Shown here: one piece after another, positions 1 through 11,413 of the stretch
How the letters are laid out: every line of letters begins with the position of its first letter
Numbering within the stretch: the first letter of the stretch is position 1
Origin: Bugula neritina
Lineage: Eukaryota > Bryozoa > Gymnolaemata > Cheilostomatida > Bugulidae
Reading direction: 5' to 3'
Assembly: GCA_964035545.1 (NCBI GenBank)
Contig: OZ037773.1
Coordinates: 1,122,751 to 1,186,750, forward strand
DNA: 64,000 nt
Translations under genes and position numbers: made by a program
The notes under the pieces: model-generated
The model's database searches: none
What the model saw: the letters and a program-made list of their open reading frames with translations, nothing else
Told to the model about the DNA's origin: nothing

Positions 1-837
1 AGTAGTTAGTTTTGCGCTACTAGTCAGTTGTGAATAGTGTAGTAGATTAAATAGACGTGTGAATTTGTGAATGTTTCTGTATCGTTTTATTATGTATCCT
101 TGTACTTAAAATATACTCTTAGTAACACGACTTATCCTGGTGAAGTTCTCTAGCAATAAATAGACTCTCTTGATTACACATCAACCCAAATTCTAGAAAT
201 TACAACAATATTATTATATCACCATTATTATATGGGTTACTGTCTATACAAAATGGTTGTTTCGCACACAAACTGCTGAACACAAAGTGAATAATAAAAT
301 AACCCCAAACCTCAAACCCTGTACCCTAAATCTAAATAACAAAAAATTGGGAAACTATGTATTTTGGTTGATTTAATGTAATATTGATGTGTAGCTGAAT
401 GAAACGACCTGCCAATCACCTTTGAATACCTTGGAAAACACAGAACACTTGGAAACACTAAAGGCTATAGAAGTGCATCCTTCTTTTTACAGTGCGGCTA
501 AAGGTTGGTAATTGTGGTAATTTTTCTATCTGGACCCTCTGGTGTCTAATGGTTCTTGGTGAGAAGCTAGTATAGTAGGCTACACTTCTGAGTTTACATA
601 AATGAATGTTAGTTCACCGCAGGCAGTAGACCTAGTAGTTATTGCCATATTTTGGTGATCTCCTGTGATTTTATTGTATACCATTGCTAATATTGTAATG
701 GATTTTAACGCTCTAGTAATTATGTCGCGTCACTATTATAATGGACTTGGCGTAACTTTGTAAATACTGTTAAATGTTGTAATTATAGCTAAGCTCCTTG
801 CGTAGCTTTCTAATGCCTCAAATATTGTAATTATAGC
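1..837. other. Left flank of the LTR element, no gene seen
   Basis: AT-rich sequence with many stops in all frames; I recognise no gene. Bases 778-804 carry a unit containing TTGTAATTATAGCTAAGCTC. Its start recurs at 821-837, directly before the LTR, and its remainder continues after the 3' LTR at 11273-11293. The LTR element therefore sits inside the second copy of a local duplication. A 14-base match to the LTR start (TGTAATGGATTTTA) also occurs near 694-707 and may be an older LTR scrap or chance. Confidence 0.6.
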
Positions 838-1258
838 TGTAATGGATTTTAGTAGTGCAGTTAGTGCTAGTTATTATATAGAAAGGGTCGACTCTATATT
901 GTATGCTATTGTGGAGATCGACTATACATCGACCTCCAGCGACTTGTATCTATGGTCGACAGTGGCACCACTAGTAACAACCAATCAGGACTGACATACT
1001 AATTGATAGCAGGTGGAGCTAGCTACTCGTAATGGAAGCGCGCTGAGTAGCTAGCCGGGGAAAGCAGATTGGGACTTCATTTAGAGTAGTTGTGTATAAA
1101 TGCTCACTTATTATGTAATTGTTTCAATTCATGTTAGCAGTAATTAGAACTTCTTGTATCTTGTAAATAATAAACTTATCATAACGTAAATAACCTGGTG
1201 TAGTGGCTTTGTTTAAGTTGACCCACATATAATATAGTGAATTGCGAAATTCACTACA
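838..1258 (+). repeat. 5' LTR (421 bp) with TATA box and poly(A) signal
   Basis: Direct repeat of 10851-11272, bounded by TGTAATGG and CACTACA. It contains TATAAA at 1095-1100 and AATAAA at 1169-1174, a normal LTR promoter and poly(A) spacing. Several GTCGAC palindromes lie in the upstream part. Confidence 0.93.
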
Positions 1259-1259
1259 G

Positions 1260-1277
1260 TGGTGGCAGCGGTGGGAT
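1260..1277 (+). promoter_or_regulatory. Primer-binding site, tRNA-Leu type
   Basis: TGGTGGCAGCGGTGGGAT begins one base after the 5' LTR. It is complementary to the 3' end (ending CCGCTGCCA plus CCA) that I recall for eukaryotic tRNA-Leu. The position fits minus-strand priming of an LTR element. The tRNA assignment is from memory, not from a search. Confidence 0.8.
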
Positions 1278-1319
1278 CCCACTTAATACAAATGCGCCTA
1301 GCCAGGGAGTAGAAAGAAG

Positions 1320-2100
1320 ATGGCCGACAAGGACGACACGCCCAGACAGGAACCGGCAGCAGTAGAAGAGGATCACATAAGCGGCCCAGCGCTGCCTATG
1401 GACAGGTACCACTTGCGGGCTCCCATCTTCTCAGGGGAAGAAGATGTGGAGCAATTCATCACTGAGTTTAGTGATGTGGCAGCCATCTGCAGATGGCCGA
1501 ATAGGGTTACTCTGATCCAGCTGCAGTTATGTCTGACAGGGCCGGCTAAACCCTTTGGGATAGGCCAGAATGTCGGTGACATATTTGAAGCATTACGAGC
1601 CCGGTTTATATTAACCGCTCGAGATGCTCGCGTGCAACTCCAGGGACTTAGGAGAAATCCTAATAGTCGACAGAGCCTAGCACTGGATGCATTCCTCCAG
1701 TCTATAAAACAATCTCGGTCTGAAACAGCATCTGCTGGTGGCCGAAGTTGAGACTATGGAAAGAGCTCTAAGGCTTGGGAATGCCTATTTCCAAGCCGAC
1801 AGTGCGAGTCGACCTGGTGCGACAATACAGCAGGTCGGAGCAGACGACGACGTGTCGACATCGCCGGCGAAGACAGCTGTACATGTCGCCTCGGCAGCAG
1901 CAGACGAATCGACTAGCTTGACCACAAGCTTGGATTGAGAACTGCTAGCCGAGATCAGGCAACTGCGCCAGCAGTCGACAGCCGAGCGACCCAGAAGGTC
2001 GTCGGTAGCTGTCGACGACAGGCGTCGCCCCATATGCTGGAGCTGTGGTAGTGGTGGGCACTTCACACGAAGTTGCCCCCGCGGTAATGGGAGACAGTTA
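1320..2100 (+). pseudogene. gag relic with CCHC zinc knuckle
   Basis: An ATG at 1320 opens a 143-codon frame whose middle (residues about 30-125) looks like a retrotransposon capsid: a small acidic N-terminus, then helical sequence with RNP-like contacts. The frame breaks around 1711-1740 and continues in another frame from about 1738. An in-frame stop follows at 1936-1938. The same second frame then encodes a CCHC zinc knuckle (C-x2-C-x4-H-x4-C) at 2035-2076, the nucleocapsid signature. The reading frame shifts again before protease. At least two breaks and one stop make it non-functional. Confidence 0.85.
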
Positions 2101-2291
2101 AACAACAAAGGCCCACGGTAACTTCCGCCGACCGTGGGCCCCAGTTTAACCCCCCAAGGCAGAGGCCAAGGCCAAAACCCCACCGGGTGAGGAGGCCGCC
2201 TTCGCCAGAGTGGCAAGCCCCAAGGAGAGCTAGTAGGCCGTAAGGCCCACCAAAACCTCCGGCTTGGGCACTCAAAAACCGCTTTGAAGGT

Positions 2292-4503
2292 TTGGTTGAT
2301 GAGGAAGTGAACAACGAGTGGGAGCAAAACAGGGATTTTCCTCGGTTGCCCACACGAGCATCAGTCCGAGAATTCACTCGGCCGCCCGTGTGTGAGCGAA
2401 ACCGAGACGTAACCTGCCTGCCCACGCAACATCGACGACCCCCTCGCAACCGAAAAGCACCGGTGCATCCCCAACTCCATGCACATGAGGTGTCTCCTCA
2501 AGAGACGAACCGCTCAGTGAGCGCTCAGCCATATGAAAGCAGCTATTTCCTCCCCGGCAAACTTGCTGGCAAAGCTGTCACATTCCTGTTGGATACTGGG
2601 TGCACCACAAATCTACTGAGTCGGCGTCTATTCGACACTCTCAGTGCCAAGGACAGGGCTAGCCTAGAACCATATGAAGGGGAACACGGCACGTTAGCGG
2701 ACGGGTCGTGTATTCCTTTCTATGGGGTAATCCAGTTGACTGGTAGAGTCCATGATTAGACGATCAGTGAGACCTTCATCATCAGTCAACTCAAGGAGGA
2801 CGCCATCTTGGGCATGCCATTTCTGAAGCGACACGGGTGCTACATCCACTTTAGCAAGTCGGCGGTGGTGATGGCCGGGCGTGAGCTGGCCTGTGTCGAC
2901 AAATTTGGCCGACCCTTAGTGGGGGGAGTGCAGGTGGTACAGCGTTGCACTGTACCTTGGCGCTCCCGGACTACAGTTCGCTGCAGAGTGAACTGTAGAG
3001 AAATCTCCGAGTTAGGAGTGGTGGAAGGTGCACTGGCGGGCGTCCAGCTCGCTAACAGTCTGAATAGGCTGGATGAGCGGGGGGAGTTTCTAGTCCAGTG
3101 CGTAAACCCTTTCACGGAGCCGGCAGAATTGCCGGCTGTGTCTCTAGTGGGGAAGTTCCACTCCGTACAGGAGGAGGATGTAGGGCCCGCGCTGGAGACG
3201 GCGGACGAAGCCCGTGGGGTACCCACTAGAGACGGCAGGGGGCCGGTGCCTGAACACGTAGCGGAGTTGTACGAGGATGCCTGTGATGGCTGTGGGAGCA
3301 AGCGCGAACGCCTGGTGATGGCGCGGCTACTCTCTGAGTACAAGGACGTGTTCAGTTGCGGCGACCATGACATGGGTCTGACTAAGACTGTCTGTCATGA
3401 GATACCCCTGGCGGCGGGGACGGCGCCCATCCGGCAGCCGACCCGCTGGTTAGGTCCTGAGAAGGAAAGAGAAGTGAGCCGTCAGGTGCAAGACCTTCTG
3501 AACCGGGACCTGATTGAGCCAGGCCATGGGGCCTGGAGTTCTCCAGTCGTCCTGGTTTGAAAAAAGAATGGGAGCTGGAGGTTTTGCGTTGATTATCGCA
3601 GGCTGAACAGCGTGACCATTCAGGACGCTTACCCTCTTTCTAGGATCGATGAGTCGCTCGATGCCTTAGCTGGTAGCAAATTCTTCAGCACGTTGGACTT
3701 GTTAAGCGGGTATTGGCAAGTGCCCCTGAGTCCTGAAGCACAGGACAAGGCCGCGTTTGTAATGCGGGATGGGCTCTGAAAATGGAAGGTGCTGCCATTC
3801 GGACTTACGTCCGCACCGGCCACCTTCCAGCGACTCATGGAGCAGGTCCTGAGTGAGCTGCACTGGAAGAGCTTGCTCATTTATCTCGATGATGTCATTG
3901 TCATCTCTCCCGACTTCGACACACATGTCAGTCGACTCAGGGAGGTGTTTGACAGACTTCGAGCTGCTGGTCTGAAGCTCAAGCCCTCTAAGTGTGCATT
4001 ACTGCAACGCGAGGTCAGGTGCCCGGGCCATGTAGTTGGTCGAGACGGGGTCGCCACTGACCCTGAGAAGGTACGGGCTGTGAGGGACTGGGCTGTTCCG
4101 GTCGACCTCCCTGAATTGTGGGCATTTCTGGGACTGGTAGGGTACTATCGTCAGTACATACCAGACTTCGCCGAAATTGCACAGCTGTTGAATCGGCTGA
4201 CAGCAAAAGGGGTGCGATGGCAGTGGACACAGGCCGAGCAGAAGGCATTTGACCACCTGAAGGATCGCCTGGTGGAAGCGTCCATCTTGGCGTATCCTGA
4301 CCCTGCGAAGGAGTACATTTTGGATACTGATGCCAGTAACCATAATGTGGGGGCTGTGCTGTCGCAAGTCCAAGATGGTTGCGAGGTGGTGGTGGCTTAC
4401 TATAGCAAAGCCCTGTCGGCGCCTGAGAAGAACTACTGTACAACCAGGAGGGAACTCTTGGCAGTAGTCAAGGCGGTCAAACACTTTAGACCATATCTAT
4501 ATG
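2292..4503 (+). pseudogene. pol relic: aspartic protease, reverse transcriptase, RNase H (5' part)
   Basis: The aspartic protease active site DTG is encoded at 2592-2600. The frame is stopped at 2757-2759, resumes from about 2808, is stopped again at 3558-3560 and again near 3777-3779. The reverse transcriptase palm motif YLDD lies at 3882-3893, with typical flanking blocks (primer-grip and thumb region up to about 4150). RNase H begins near 4310 with an acidic DTDAS block. The reading is cut at 4503 by the nested DNA element and resumes at 7080. The in-frame stops are all TGA or TAG. Domain order and motifs are clear Ty3/gypsy; the copy is dead. Confidence 0.92.
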
Positions 4504-7079
4504 CACAGTTAGTTTAAGGTCACACTTTTCATTTTCTGGCTCTTTGCCAGGTGCTTTATGTTCTATATGAACAATGTTCCACTGATAGCTCAAACAGGTT
4601 GAATGTCACAGGAACAAAAAAAATATGAAAAGATAAAGAAACTTATGTTCTCCAATATACTTTTTTATTTTTTTCAAAAACCAATTCATGTTTAAGTTAT
4701 AGCTTGTTGAAAAACATAGTCCCCCTTCCACATTCTTTTCAATTTATACGCTCCTGACTTGTTATTGCGTCTCAATATGCCTTGTATTTGAGTGCTAGTT
4801 AGTCTCGCTTCACTAACTTTGCCTATACTTCACAAGTGCCAGTGCTGCTGGCTCAAAAGCTAAATGTTATAAACTTTCAGCTAAAACCCAATCTTGTATT
4901 CCTAGGTTGGTTGGCCTAAATAAAACAATAGTCAAATCATGATTTCATGTTTTAAAAATTTACTCTATTCTAACCTGCTGCCTAGCTATAGTTCTATTTT
5001 TGATGTATAATTACAAAATTTGTGATACATTTTTTTGGCAACCATGTGATTTATAAAATGCAGTAATGGTACTTATAATATTATATTATTATCATTATAA
5101 TATATTATATAGTATTATGTGTGTTTTTATTATACTGCATAATATCTATTTTATTATTGTTGTTGTGCAAACAAGTGCAATTAACCTAGTTTTCAAAATG
5201 TACCTCTAAATTATCAGAATATCAGTTTAGATATGTTCATGCTTTGTAAGGTAAACCTAAAAAAAGAGGCTGTATTCCCAAAGTAAAGGGTGTTGAACTA
5301 TGAACTGTATTAGATTAGCCACTCTGCTACCAAGTGCATCAGTATAATATTATATGAATAGCTCTGATGCTTTGTCTCCGGTGGCTGGCTGCGATATGAT
5401 AACTTGGCCAACTTCCAAGAGTTTAAAATTGGCGCAATTATTCAAGAGGTTACATACTGCACAGAGCTAGCAGTGATAGTAACCTTGCTATTGACAGTAC
5501 TTATTACAACTGCCAGCATATAAGCTGCATTGTAGAATGCCGTTGGGGTAGGCTAGTAAAACCAAATTCTGCTCTCTAATATACCTTAGACACAATGCAG
5601 CAACACAGTTTTTAGTTTCAAATTACATTTGCCACCCTTACATGAGCTGTGGGCTTCATAAAGATTCATATGATTAGAGATTTATGCTATAGGCCCTATC
5701 TGTGCTAGTGTATGATGAAAATAACACACCATTGTCAAAGTTAACTTCAAGTATGTTGTTTTCCAAAAACTCAGTAATGTCCATTTATCTCTCGCATACA
5801 AATACTTATGTAATACCATACAGTTTAAGTTTTATTTTAGAGCACATCTGCAAACTCTACAATAAGAGCTTGCTTTACCAGTCTATTTCAGACCTGTTTT
5901 TGTAGCTAGTAATACGCAAGCTACTTATTTTTAAACTTTTGGGTTATTTGTTCAAAACCATTAGCTTTGCTAGTAACCCGAGACTATTGCAACAGTTGAC
6001 TGCTATCAACATGAATTGACAGCCTAATAATTATAACCCTTTTGCGCGCGAAATATTTATGTAATGATAGTTACTCATATAGTGCGCGTCTTATTAACGA
6101 TGACTGCGTGGTCTAGAGGTTAGAGGCGTCAGCGAGGAGTTAGTTGGTTATGGTTCAACCCTGTTTTGTCGCAATTTTTTTGTCAACTTATGCAAATCCT
6201 ACGCATGTATAATAAATATGGCTATAATTGTAAAGTTTTTTTTAACTTTTGTTCAACAGTAAGACAACATACATGCATAATAATTAGATACTGAACACTG
6301 GACTAAACCTTAAATTGATCTTATAGAATACAATGTACTTAAAATAATCATATGTGAATTAGAGAAACTGAAAGTACACCTGCTGCTCTATAGACAGACC
6401 TTTACTGACAAGACTGCAAAGTGAAGTGATTTAGCTGAAATTAACTCTGCCAAACAAACAAAGAATTATGTTGTGCTGAGGCATTTTCAATATATTATTG
6501 TAACATAGTGAGATGATTCAGCTAAGTGCTAATGTAAAACAGGGAACATTATATTGGCAGAAATCCAATAGACTGCCAATTTGTGCGAGAGGGTACTATA
6601 TGTTATTGTGATAGCGCAGAGCGGCAAACGTACTAGGAATGTTATAATTAGTCACAGGAGCGTAGCTAGAACCACCATATGAAGAATTTAGAAAATTGCA
6701 GTGAAACTTGCAAAATGGTGTATGTTTTTACCAAATTGTGAAGAGCATAAACAGAATTTTAAAAAACAAAGAAAGTATATTAGAGAAAACATATCAAGGA
6801 ATGTCAAGTTTAACTTTTATACTTTATAAAATGAATCCCCTGTGCTACAGCAGTGGAACATGGAGGGTGTAAAATTTTACTTATTATGCAACAACTTTCT
6901 CAAAAAACTTTTTATTGAAAAATTAAAAAAGTATATGAAAGAGGAATGCAAGAGCTATCTTTTCATGTAAAATTTGTTAATGTGAGACAAAAACTGTTCG
7001 AGCTATCCCCTGGAAACCGTTTATATATAACATAAAGCAGTGCCTGAATCTGGAAAGTAATGACCTTAAACCAACTGTG
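4504..7079. mobile_element. Non-autonomous terminal-inverted-repeat DNA element nested in pol
   Basis: The ends are inverted copies: CACAGTTAGTTTAAGGTCA at 4504-4522 and the reverse complement of CACAGTTGGTTTAAGGTCA at 7061-7079, one mismatch in 19. Weaker inverted similarity continues to about 68 bases inward (TGCTTTATGTT...TATAT near 4551 and its inverse near 7038). The insertion interrupts RNase H between codons that are adjacent and in frame without it, with a TG on both sides (4502-4503, 7080-7081), consistent with a 2-base target duplication. CAC ends with a 2-3-base duplication recall CACTA/EnSpm-like elements, but I see no transposase in the 2.6 kb, so superfamily is uncertain. Confidence 0.85.
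6100..6172 (+). repeat. tRNA-like SINE head inside the DNA element
   Basis: TGGTCTAGAGGTTAGAG resembles an RNA polymerase III A box and GGTTCAACCCT a B box, spaced as in a tRNA. The same head type starts the SINE copies at 28033-28267 and 33740-33965. No SINE body follows, so this is a truncated copy or a tRNA-derived relic. Confidence 0.6.
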
Positions 7080-9160
7080 TGGGCGTACATTCCGGCTTCG
7101 AACGGACCATGCGCCTTTGATATGGCTGTGTCGACGGGCGGAACCATCAAGCCAAGTAGCGCGCTGGCTAGAGATCCTGACAGAGTTTTCTTATTGAATT
7201 GAACATCGACCCGGTAAGAAACACGGTATTGCCGATGGACTCAGCCGCCGCCAGGCAGATGGGTGTAAGCAGTGCCAGAACATTGAGCGCAGGGATGGTG
7301 GACCCCCTCGCTCGGACGTTGAAGCGCAGTTGGGGAAAGCGGGTGTATACAGCTGGGAAGAAGGGCAACTCCTGTCCAAATCTTCTAACGAAGCTGTTAA
7401 CAACCTTCACGCAAACCCCACGTTGCTCAGGAACGTCAGGGAGCTATGTCGGCTCCAGGCAACGCTACCAGGGGTAGTAGCTGACCTAGTTCGGGCCAAG
7501 AAGGAGGGACGGTGGCCGAGTGAGGCCGAACAGCGGGTGAAGAGCGCAGAGTTTAAGTACTTCTGTGACCACTGGGACTCCCTCCGGTTCAACCTTGATG
7601 GGCTGCTAACGATAACGTTGGCAGCCGGCACCAATTGCAGGGAACGAGAGAGGGTAGTCTGCCCATCCGCTCTGAGGCGGGAGTTTATCTGGGACACCCA
7701 TAAGCAAGCTCACGCGGGAGCTAGCCGGGTGATTAGGTGTCTTCAACTCCAGTGTTTTTGGCCCGGTATGACCCGGGATGTCCGACTCCGGGGGCGGAAG
7801 TGCGAGGTATGCCAAGCTAGCGAGCATAGCCGCCCCACTGAGACCGCAGGGAGGTGTCGCCTCCATGCCGGTCGTCCGTGGCAGGTAGTTGCTGTAGATC
7901 TGGTAGGCCCCATGCCCACAACAGCAAGAGGTAATAGCTGGATACTGGTACTAACTGACCATTTCACGCGGTGAGCTGATGCACTGGCTATTCCAGATGC
8001 GTCGACCCCCTTGGTGGCCAGAGCCTTGGATCAGCAGGTGTGCTGCTACTTCGGCTTGCCGGAGCAGATACACTCTGATCAAGGCGCCCAGTTTCAGTCG
8101 CAACTTATGAGCGATCTCTGTAAAATGTGGGGGTAAACCAGAGTCGGACGACCCCGTATCACGCGCAAGGGAACGGGGTTGTGGAGCGGAACAACCGAAT
8201 GCTAGGGGACTCTCTGAGAAGCCTGCTTATCGGTAGGAGCCAAGAAGAGTGGGACTTGGTGTTGCCGCAGATCATGCGAGCGTACCGTAGTACCCCTCAC
8301 TCCAGTACACTGGAGACCCCTAATTTTCTCATGCTGGGGAGAGAAACAAGGGTTCCTGAGCACGTAACCTATCATGTTCCGACTCCCGAGAGCAACGTCC
8401 ACGATTACGTGGACAAGCTCGTAAAACGCATGGGGACAACTCACGAGGTGCTACGTGAGCAGCAATGGCAGGTCAGAAGTGGTGACTCTGACGACCCCCC
8501 CCCCCCTTATACAAGGTGGGAGACTGGGTCTGGATGACCAGTCATCGCCGGCGGCGCGGACAGGCAGCCAAGTTGCAGCCGAAGTTTGTAGGCCCCTACT
8601 GCGTGATTGAGGTGATGCCAAATCACACCTATAAAGTGGAACGGTCTGGACAAGTGTCAGTCCAGAACGAAGCACGGCTGAAGCCTCATTGGGCGAGTCC
8701 TGATGCAGCAGGTCAAGCACCTCCCCTCTTAGAGCCCGCTAGACGCCCTCTTATGAGGGGGCGAGGCATGGCGTATATAGAGGTGGAGGAGACACTGCAA
8801 GATCAGGACGGGGCGGCTGACGCGCCGCCTGACCCGCCCTGGCCTCCTCCACCCCAGGAGGAGGTGGCCGACACACCAGAAGACCTGTCTGAGCCGGCCC
8901 CACCACCTGTGGAGCCGGTCGACAGGCCCATCGCCCCGAATGAGATGGAAATTCCTCATAATCATGAGGAAGAGGCAGCTGAGGGAGGACCACCCGTACT
9001 GGTGGACCCCCCCAGACTGGCGACACCACCCGTGGTGCAAGAGTCACCAGTCGCAGCAAATTCCCCGGTACCGTTGGACCGCAGCCAACGTACCAGGGCG
9101 CCACCATCTTATTTACGAGACTTCTTGTGTGACTTGGTCGACATGCACAGTATTCTGTAG
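7080..9160 (+). pseudogene. pol relic continued: RNase H end and integrase with GPY/F domain
   Basis: RNase H resumes at 7080 with the conserved TDH block. Integrase follows. A zinc-binding histidine pair region lies near 7697-7720 with CEVC at 7801-7812. The first core Asp is near 7893, the second in HSDQG near 8077, and the Glu at 8184-8186, giving DD35E spacing. A stop breaks the frame at 7972-7974 and a one-base shift occurs in the G run near 8130. A third frame from about 8516 holds a GPY/F-type C-terminal module (KFVGPY... near 8580-8690) and a proline- and acid-rich tail ending at 9160. No chromodomain was recognised. Confidence 0.9.
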
Positions 9161-9596
9161 CATGTCAACATGCACAAAGAAGTCTGGGGGAGCGAGGTAA
9201 TTGATAACATGCTACCCAGTGGCAGATTGAATAGGTCAGCCGGGGGTCAGCAGAGCGTAGCCAACTCAACAGCGTATAGGGTATTACATAACCTCTCTAG
9301 CTGTGAGCGCTCTTTTCAATTGCAACCAGCAAACAGGCAGCACGTCTTTTGCAGTAAACAATTTGGCTATCTACGAGCCCTAAGAAAACAGCAGCAACAT
9401 TATGTCTAATGCAGCAACTGTTTTGGGGGGTAAGTCTACTAGAAATTCTATAATAATTAATTTAATTAATTAGAATTTATTCTGGTAGCGACAGCAGTCT
9501 CACTTTATCATAATGATGAAGTTGAAACTCCTGACATCAGACGATATTTGATAGTTAGAGTGGGACGGTCGACTCAACTGATTACGCGATCAGTGA
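9161..9596. other. Spacer between integrase and the extra ORF
   Basis: No coding sequence recognised. An AT-only imperfect palindrome lies around 9443-9480 (TTAATTTAATTAATTAG core). The region could carry a splice acceptor or subgenomic signal for the downstream ORF, but I see no decisive site. Confidence 0.4.
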
Positions 9597-10615
9597 GTGA
9601 CAGACTGTGAGACTCAATTATTAGTATCGTTTGGAACGGGAGTCCCACGCATAGAGTGTGATTCAGATGAATTTAAATACTCTATTGCAGGTGAGACTGA
9701 GTCTGTATCCGACGAGATACAGGCACTACTCGACACACCAACGACTAACTGGGACAGCATGTCAGAGGCAGGGGTAGACATGCTGTCCGACGTACACCTG
9801 TCAACATTGACGGACTCACCGACAGTAACTGACAGACATACTGCAGTGCAACTGGACATCGCCGACTTGACTGAAACCACTGACAAGACGATAGCACTGC
9901 CCCAAGCACTACTTCGACGGACGAACTGGACTACTCGACGGACTCGTACACTAATCCAAGCACTGATAGGGACAGACGACAACCGACAATGCGCTGAATG
10001 CAGACGGACTTTATCGACCATGAAGAGACTAAAAATACACATTCCACAACACTTCACTGTGACTTTCTGCCCCTGTGGAATCCACCATTTCTGCAGGGAT
10101 ACCATACTACGCCACCAGAGAACTCAAGACTGTTATGTAGGACACCTATATGAAGTTGACGCAGACTTTTACACCGAATTTCGAGACCTAATCCTACCCC
10201 ACGTGACTGACCCGGACCGACGACAGACTCTCCTAGACCACTTCCCGGCTACCCGACCCACAGTAGAGAGTGACTCCAACGCAGACCCCCAACCCACAGA
10301 GACGACGACACACACCTCCGACGTAGCTACTCAACTCCTACGTGTTATTGTAACCCGTGCTGGACGCACTGTAGCCGACGACTCACACCTCCCCCCCCAA
10401 CGACGACGATCTCCTATGTACCCCGACACACTCGCAAGAAGAGGAAGGGTGCTAGCAACACACCCCGAGATGACAGCGACCCTGACCAGTCCCTACTAAC
10501 TGACATTAAGAAAGTGCAACGGCGTATGGCTTGCCTCAGTAAGGGACAGAAGCGAGCGGCCACTGAGCTGGCTAAGTTGCAGACTCGACTGGAGAGACGA
10601 CTGGCCAGGAAGTGA
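9597..10615 (+). pseudogene. Accessory ORF of the LTR element, Cys/His zinc-finger-like, one frameshift
   Basis: The ORF lies downstream of integrase, in the same sense as gag-pol. The open frame from 9597 has a stop immediately upstream, and its first ATG is at residue 55. Residues 1-130 are acidic and Ser/Thr/Asp-rich. Residues 132-183 hold a dense Cys/His block: C132, C135, H147, H152, then C158, C160, C166, H173, C179, H183, resembling paired C2H2-like fingers. The tail is proline- and threonine-rich. The frame ends at 10499, but just after a C homopolymer near 10390-10398 the +2 frame gives a basic KKRK patch and a helical, Lys/Arg/Leu-rich C-terminus to a stop at 10613-10615. A one-run length change there likely broke the end. 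It is otherwise far less damaged than gag-pol. No family recognised; env and known antisense proteins do not fit. Confidence 0.7.
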
Positions 10616-10850
10616 TAGAGGTGCGACTCCCCCCACGTTAGACGGAGTAATGTAAATAGATAAGTATTGCGGACTATGCGAGTAAAGACTCGGTTATTCT
10701 ACTTATACTATTCTGTAATATATATATTCTTTTTCCAGTTTTTGTTATTTAGTTGTAAAACCCTATGTTGTTTCCAATCGTGTTGTTATCTTTTTTTTGT
10801 TATTGTACAGACACTAACTATAGAGTGTACCTTTCGATAGGTGTGGCGAG

Positions 10851-11272
10851 TGTAATGGATTTTAGTAGTGCAATTAGTGCTAGTTATTATATCGAAAGGG
10901 TCGACTCTATATTGTATGCTATTGTGGAGATCGACTACATCGACCTCCAGCGACTTGCATCTATGGTCGACAGTGGCACTACTAGTAACAACCAATCAGG
11001 ACTGACATACTAATTGATAGCAGGTGGAGCTAGCTACTCGTAGTGGAAGCGGCTGAGTAGCTAGCCGGGGAGAGCAGCTTGGGACTTCATTTAGAGTAGT
11101 TGTGTATAAATGCTCACTTATTATGTAATCGTCTCAATTCATGTTAGCAGTAATTAGAACTTCTTGTATCTTGTAAATAATAAACTTATCATAACGTAAA
11201 TAACCTGGTGTAGTGGCTTTGTTTAAGTTGACCCACATATAATAATTATAGTGAATTGCGAAATTCACTACA
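10851..11272 (+). repeat. 3' LTR (422 bp)
   Basis: Near-identical to the 5' LTR, with TATAAA at 11105-11110 and AATAAA at 11179-11184. Differences from the 5' copy are scattered substitutions plus three short indels. It is followed directly by the TAGC target duplicate. Confidence 0.93.
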
Positions 11273-11413
11273 TAGCTAAGCTCTTAGCGTAGTGAATAGC
11301 GTAATAATTGTGAATTGCCTTTCTATTTTTATTGTTTGTTTTTAAGTTACTGTAATAGTTTTTGGAGTTATGTTTCCCCGCCACGTTTTCTTTGTATGTT
11401 AAATAAATATATA

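Larger units (their letters stand above)
838..11272 (+). mobile_element. Ty3/gypsy-type LTR retrotransposon, degenerate, with extra 3' ORF
   Basis: The element runs LTR, primer site, gag, protease, RT, RNase H, integrase, extra ORF, LTR. RT-RNase H before integrase is the Ty3/gypsy order. The LTRs start TG and end CA, and the 4-base flank TAGC is present on both sides (834-837 and 11273-11276). By hand count the LTRs differ at about ten substitutions and three small indels in roughly 415 bases, so the insertion is fairly young. Even so, gag-pol carries several in-frame stops and frameshifts and a 2.6-kb insertion, so this copy cannot be autonomous. No clear polypurine tract precedes the 3' LTR, which is unusual. 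Confidence 0.93.

Noticed and set aside
1785-2449. Antisense frames opposite gag and protease
   Set aside because: Overlap the recognisable gag-pro coding strand and carry no known domain; shadows of GC-rich coding sequence.
6100-6172. Functional tRNA gene
   Set aside because: A and B boxes are present but the acceptor stem and anticodon arm do not pair convincingly, and the head matches the local SINE family.
9597-10499. Envelope gene of an errantivirus-like element
   Set aside because: The extra ORF has no signal peptide, membrane segment or fusion-type features; it looks like a Cys/His-rich, charged protein instead.
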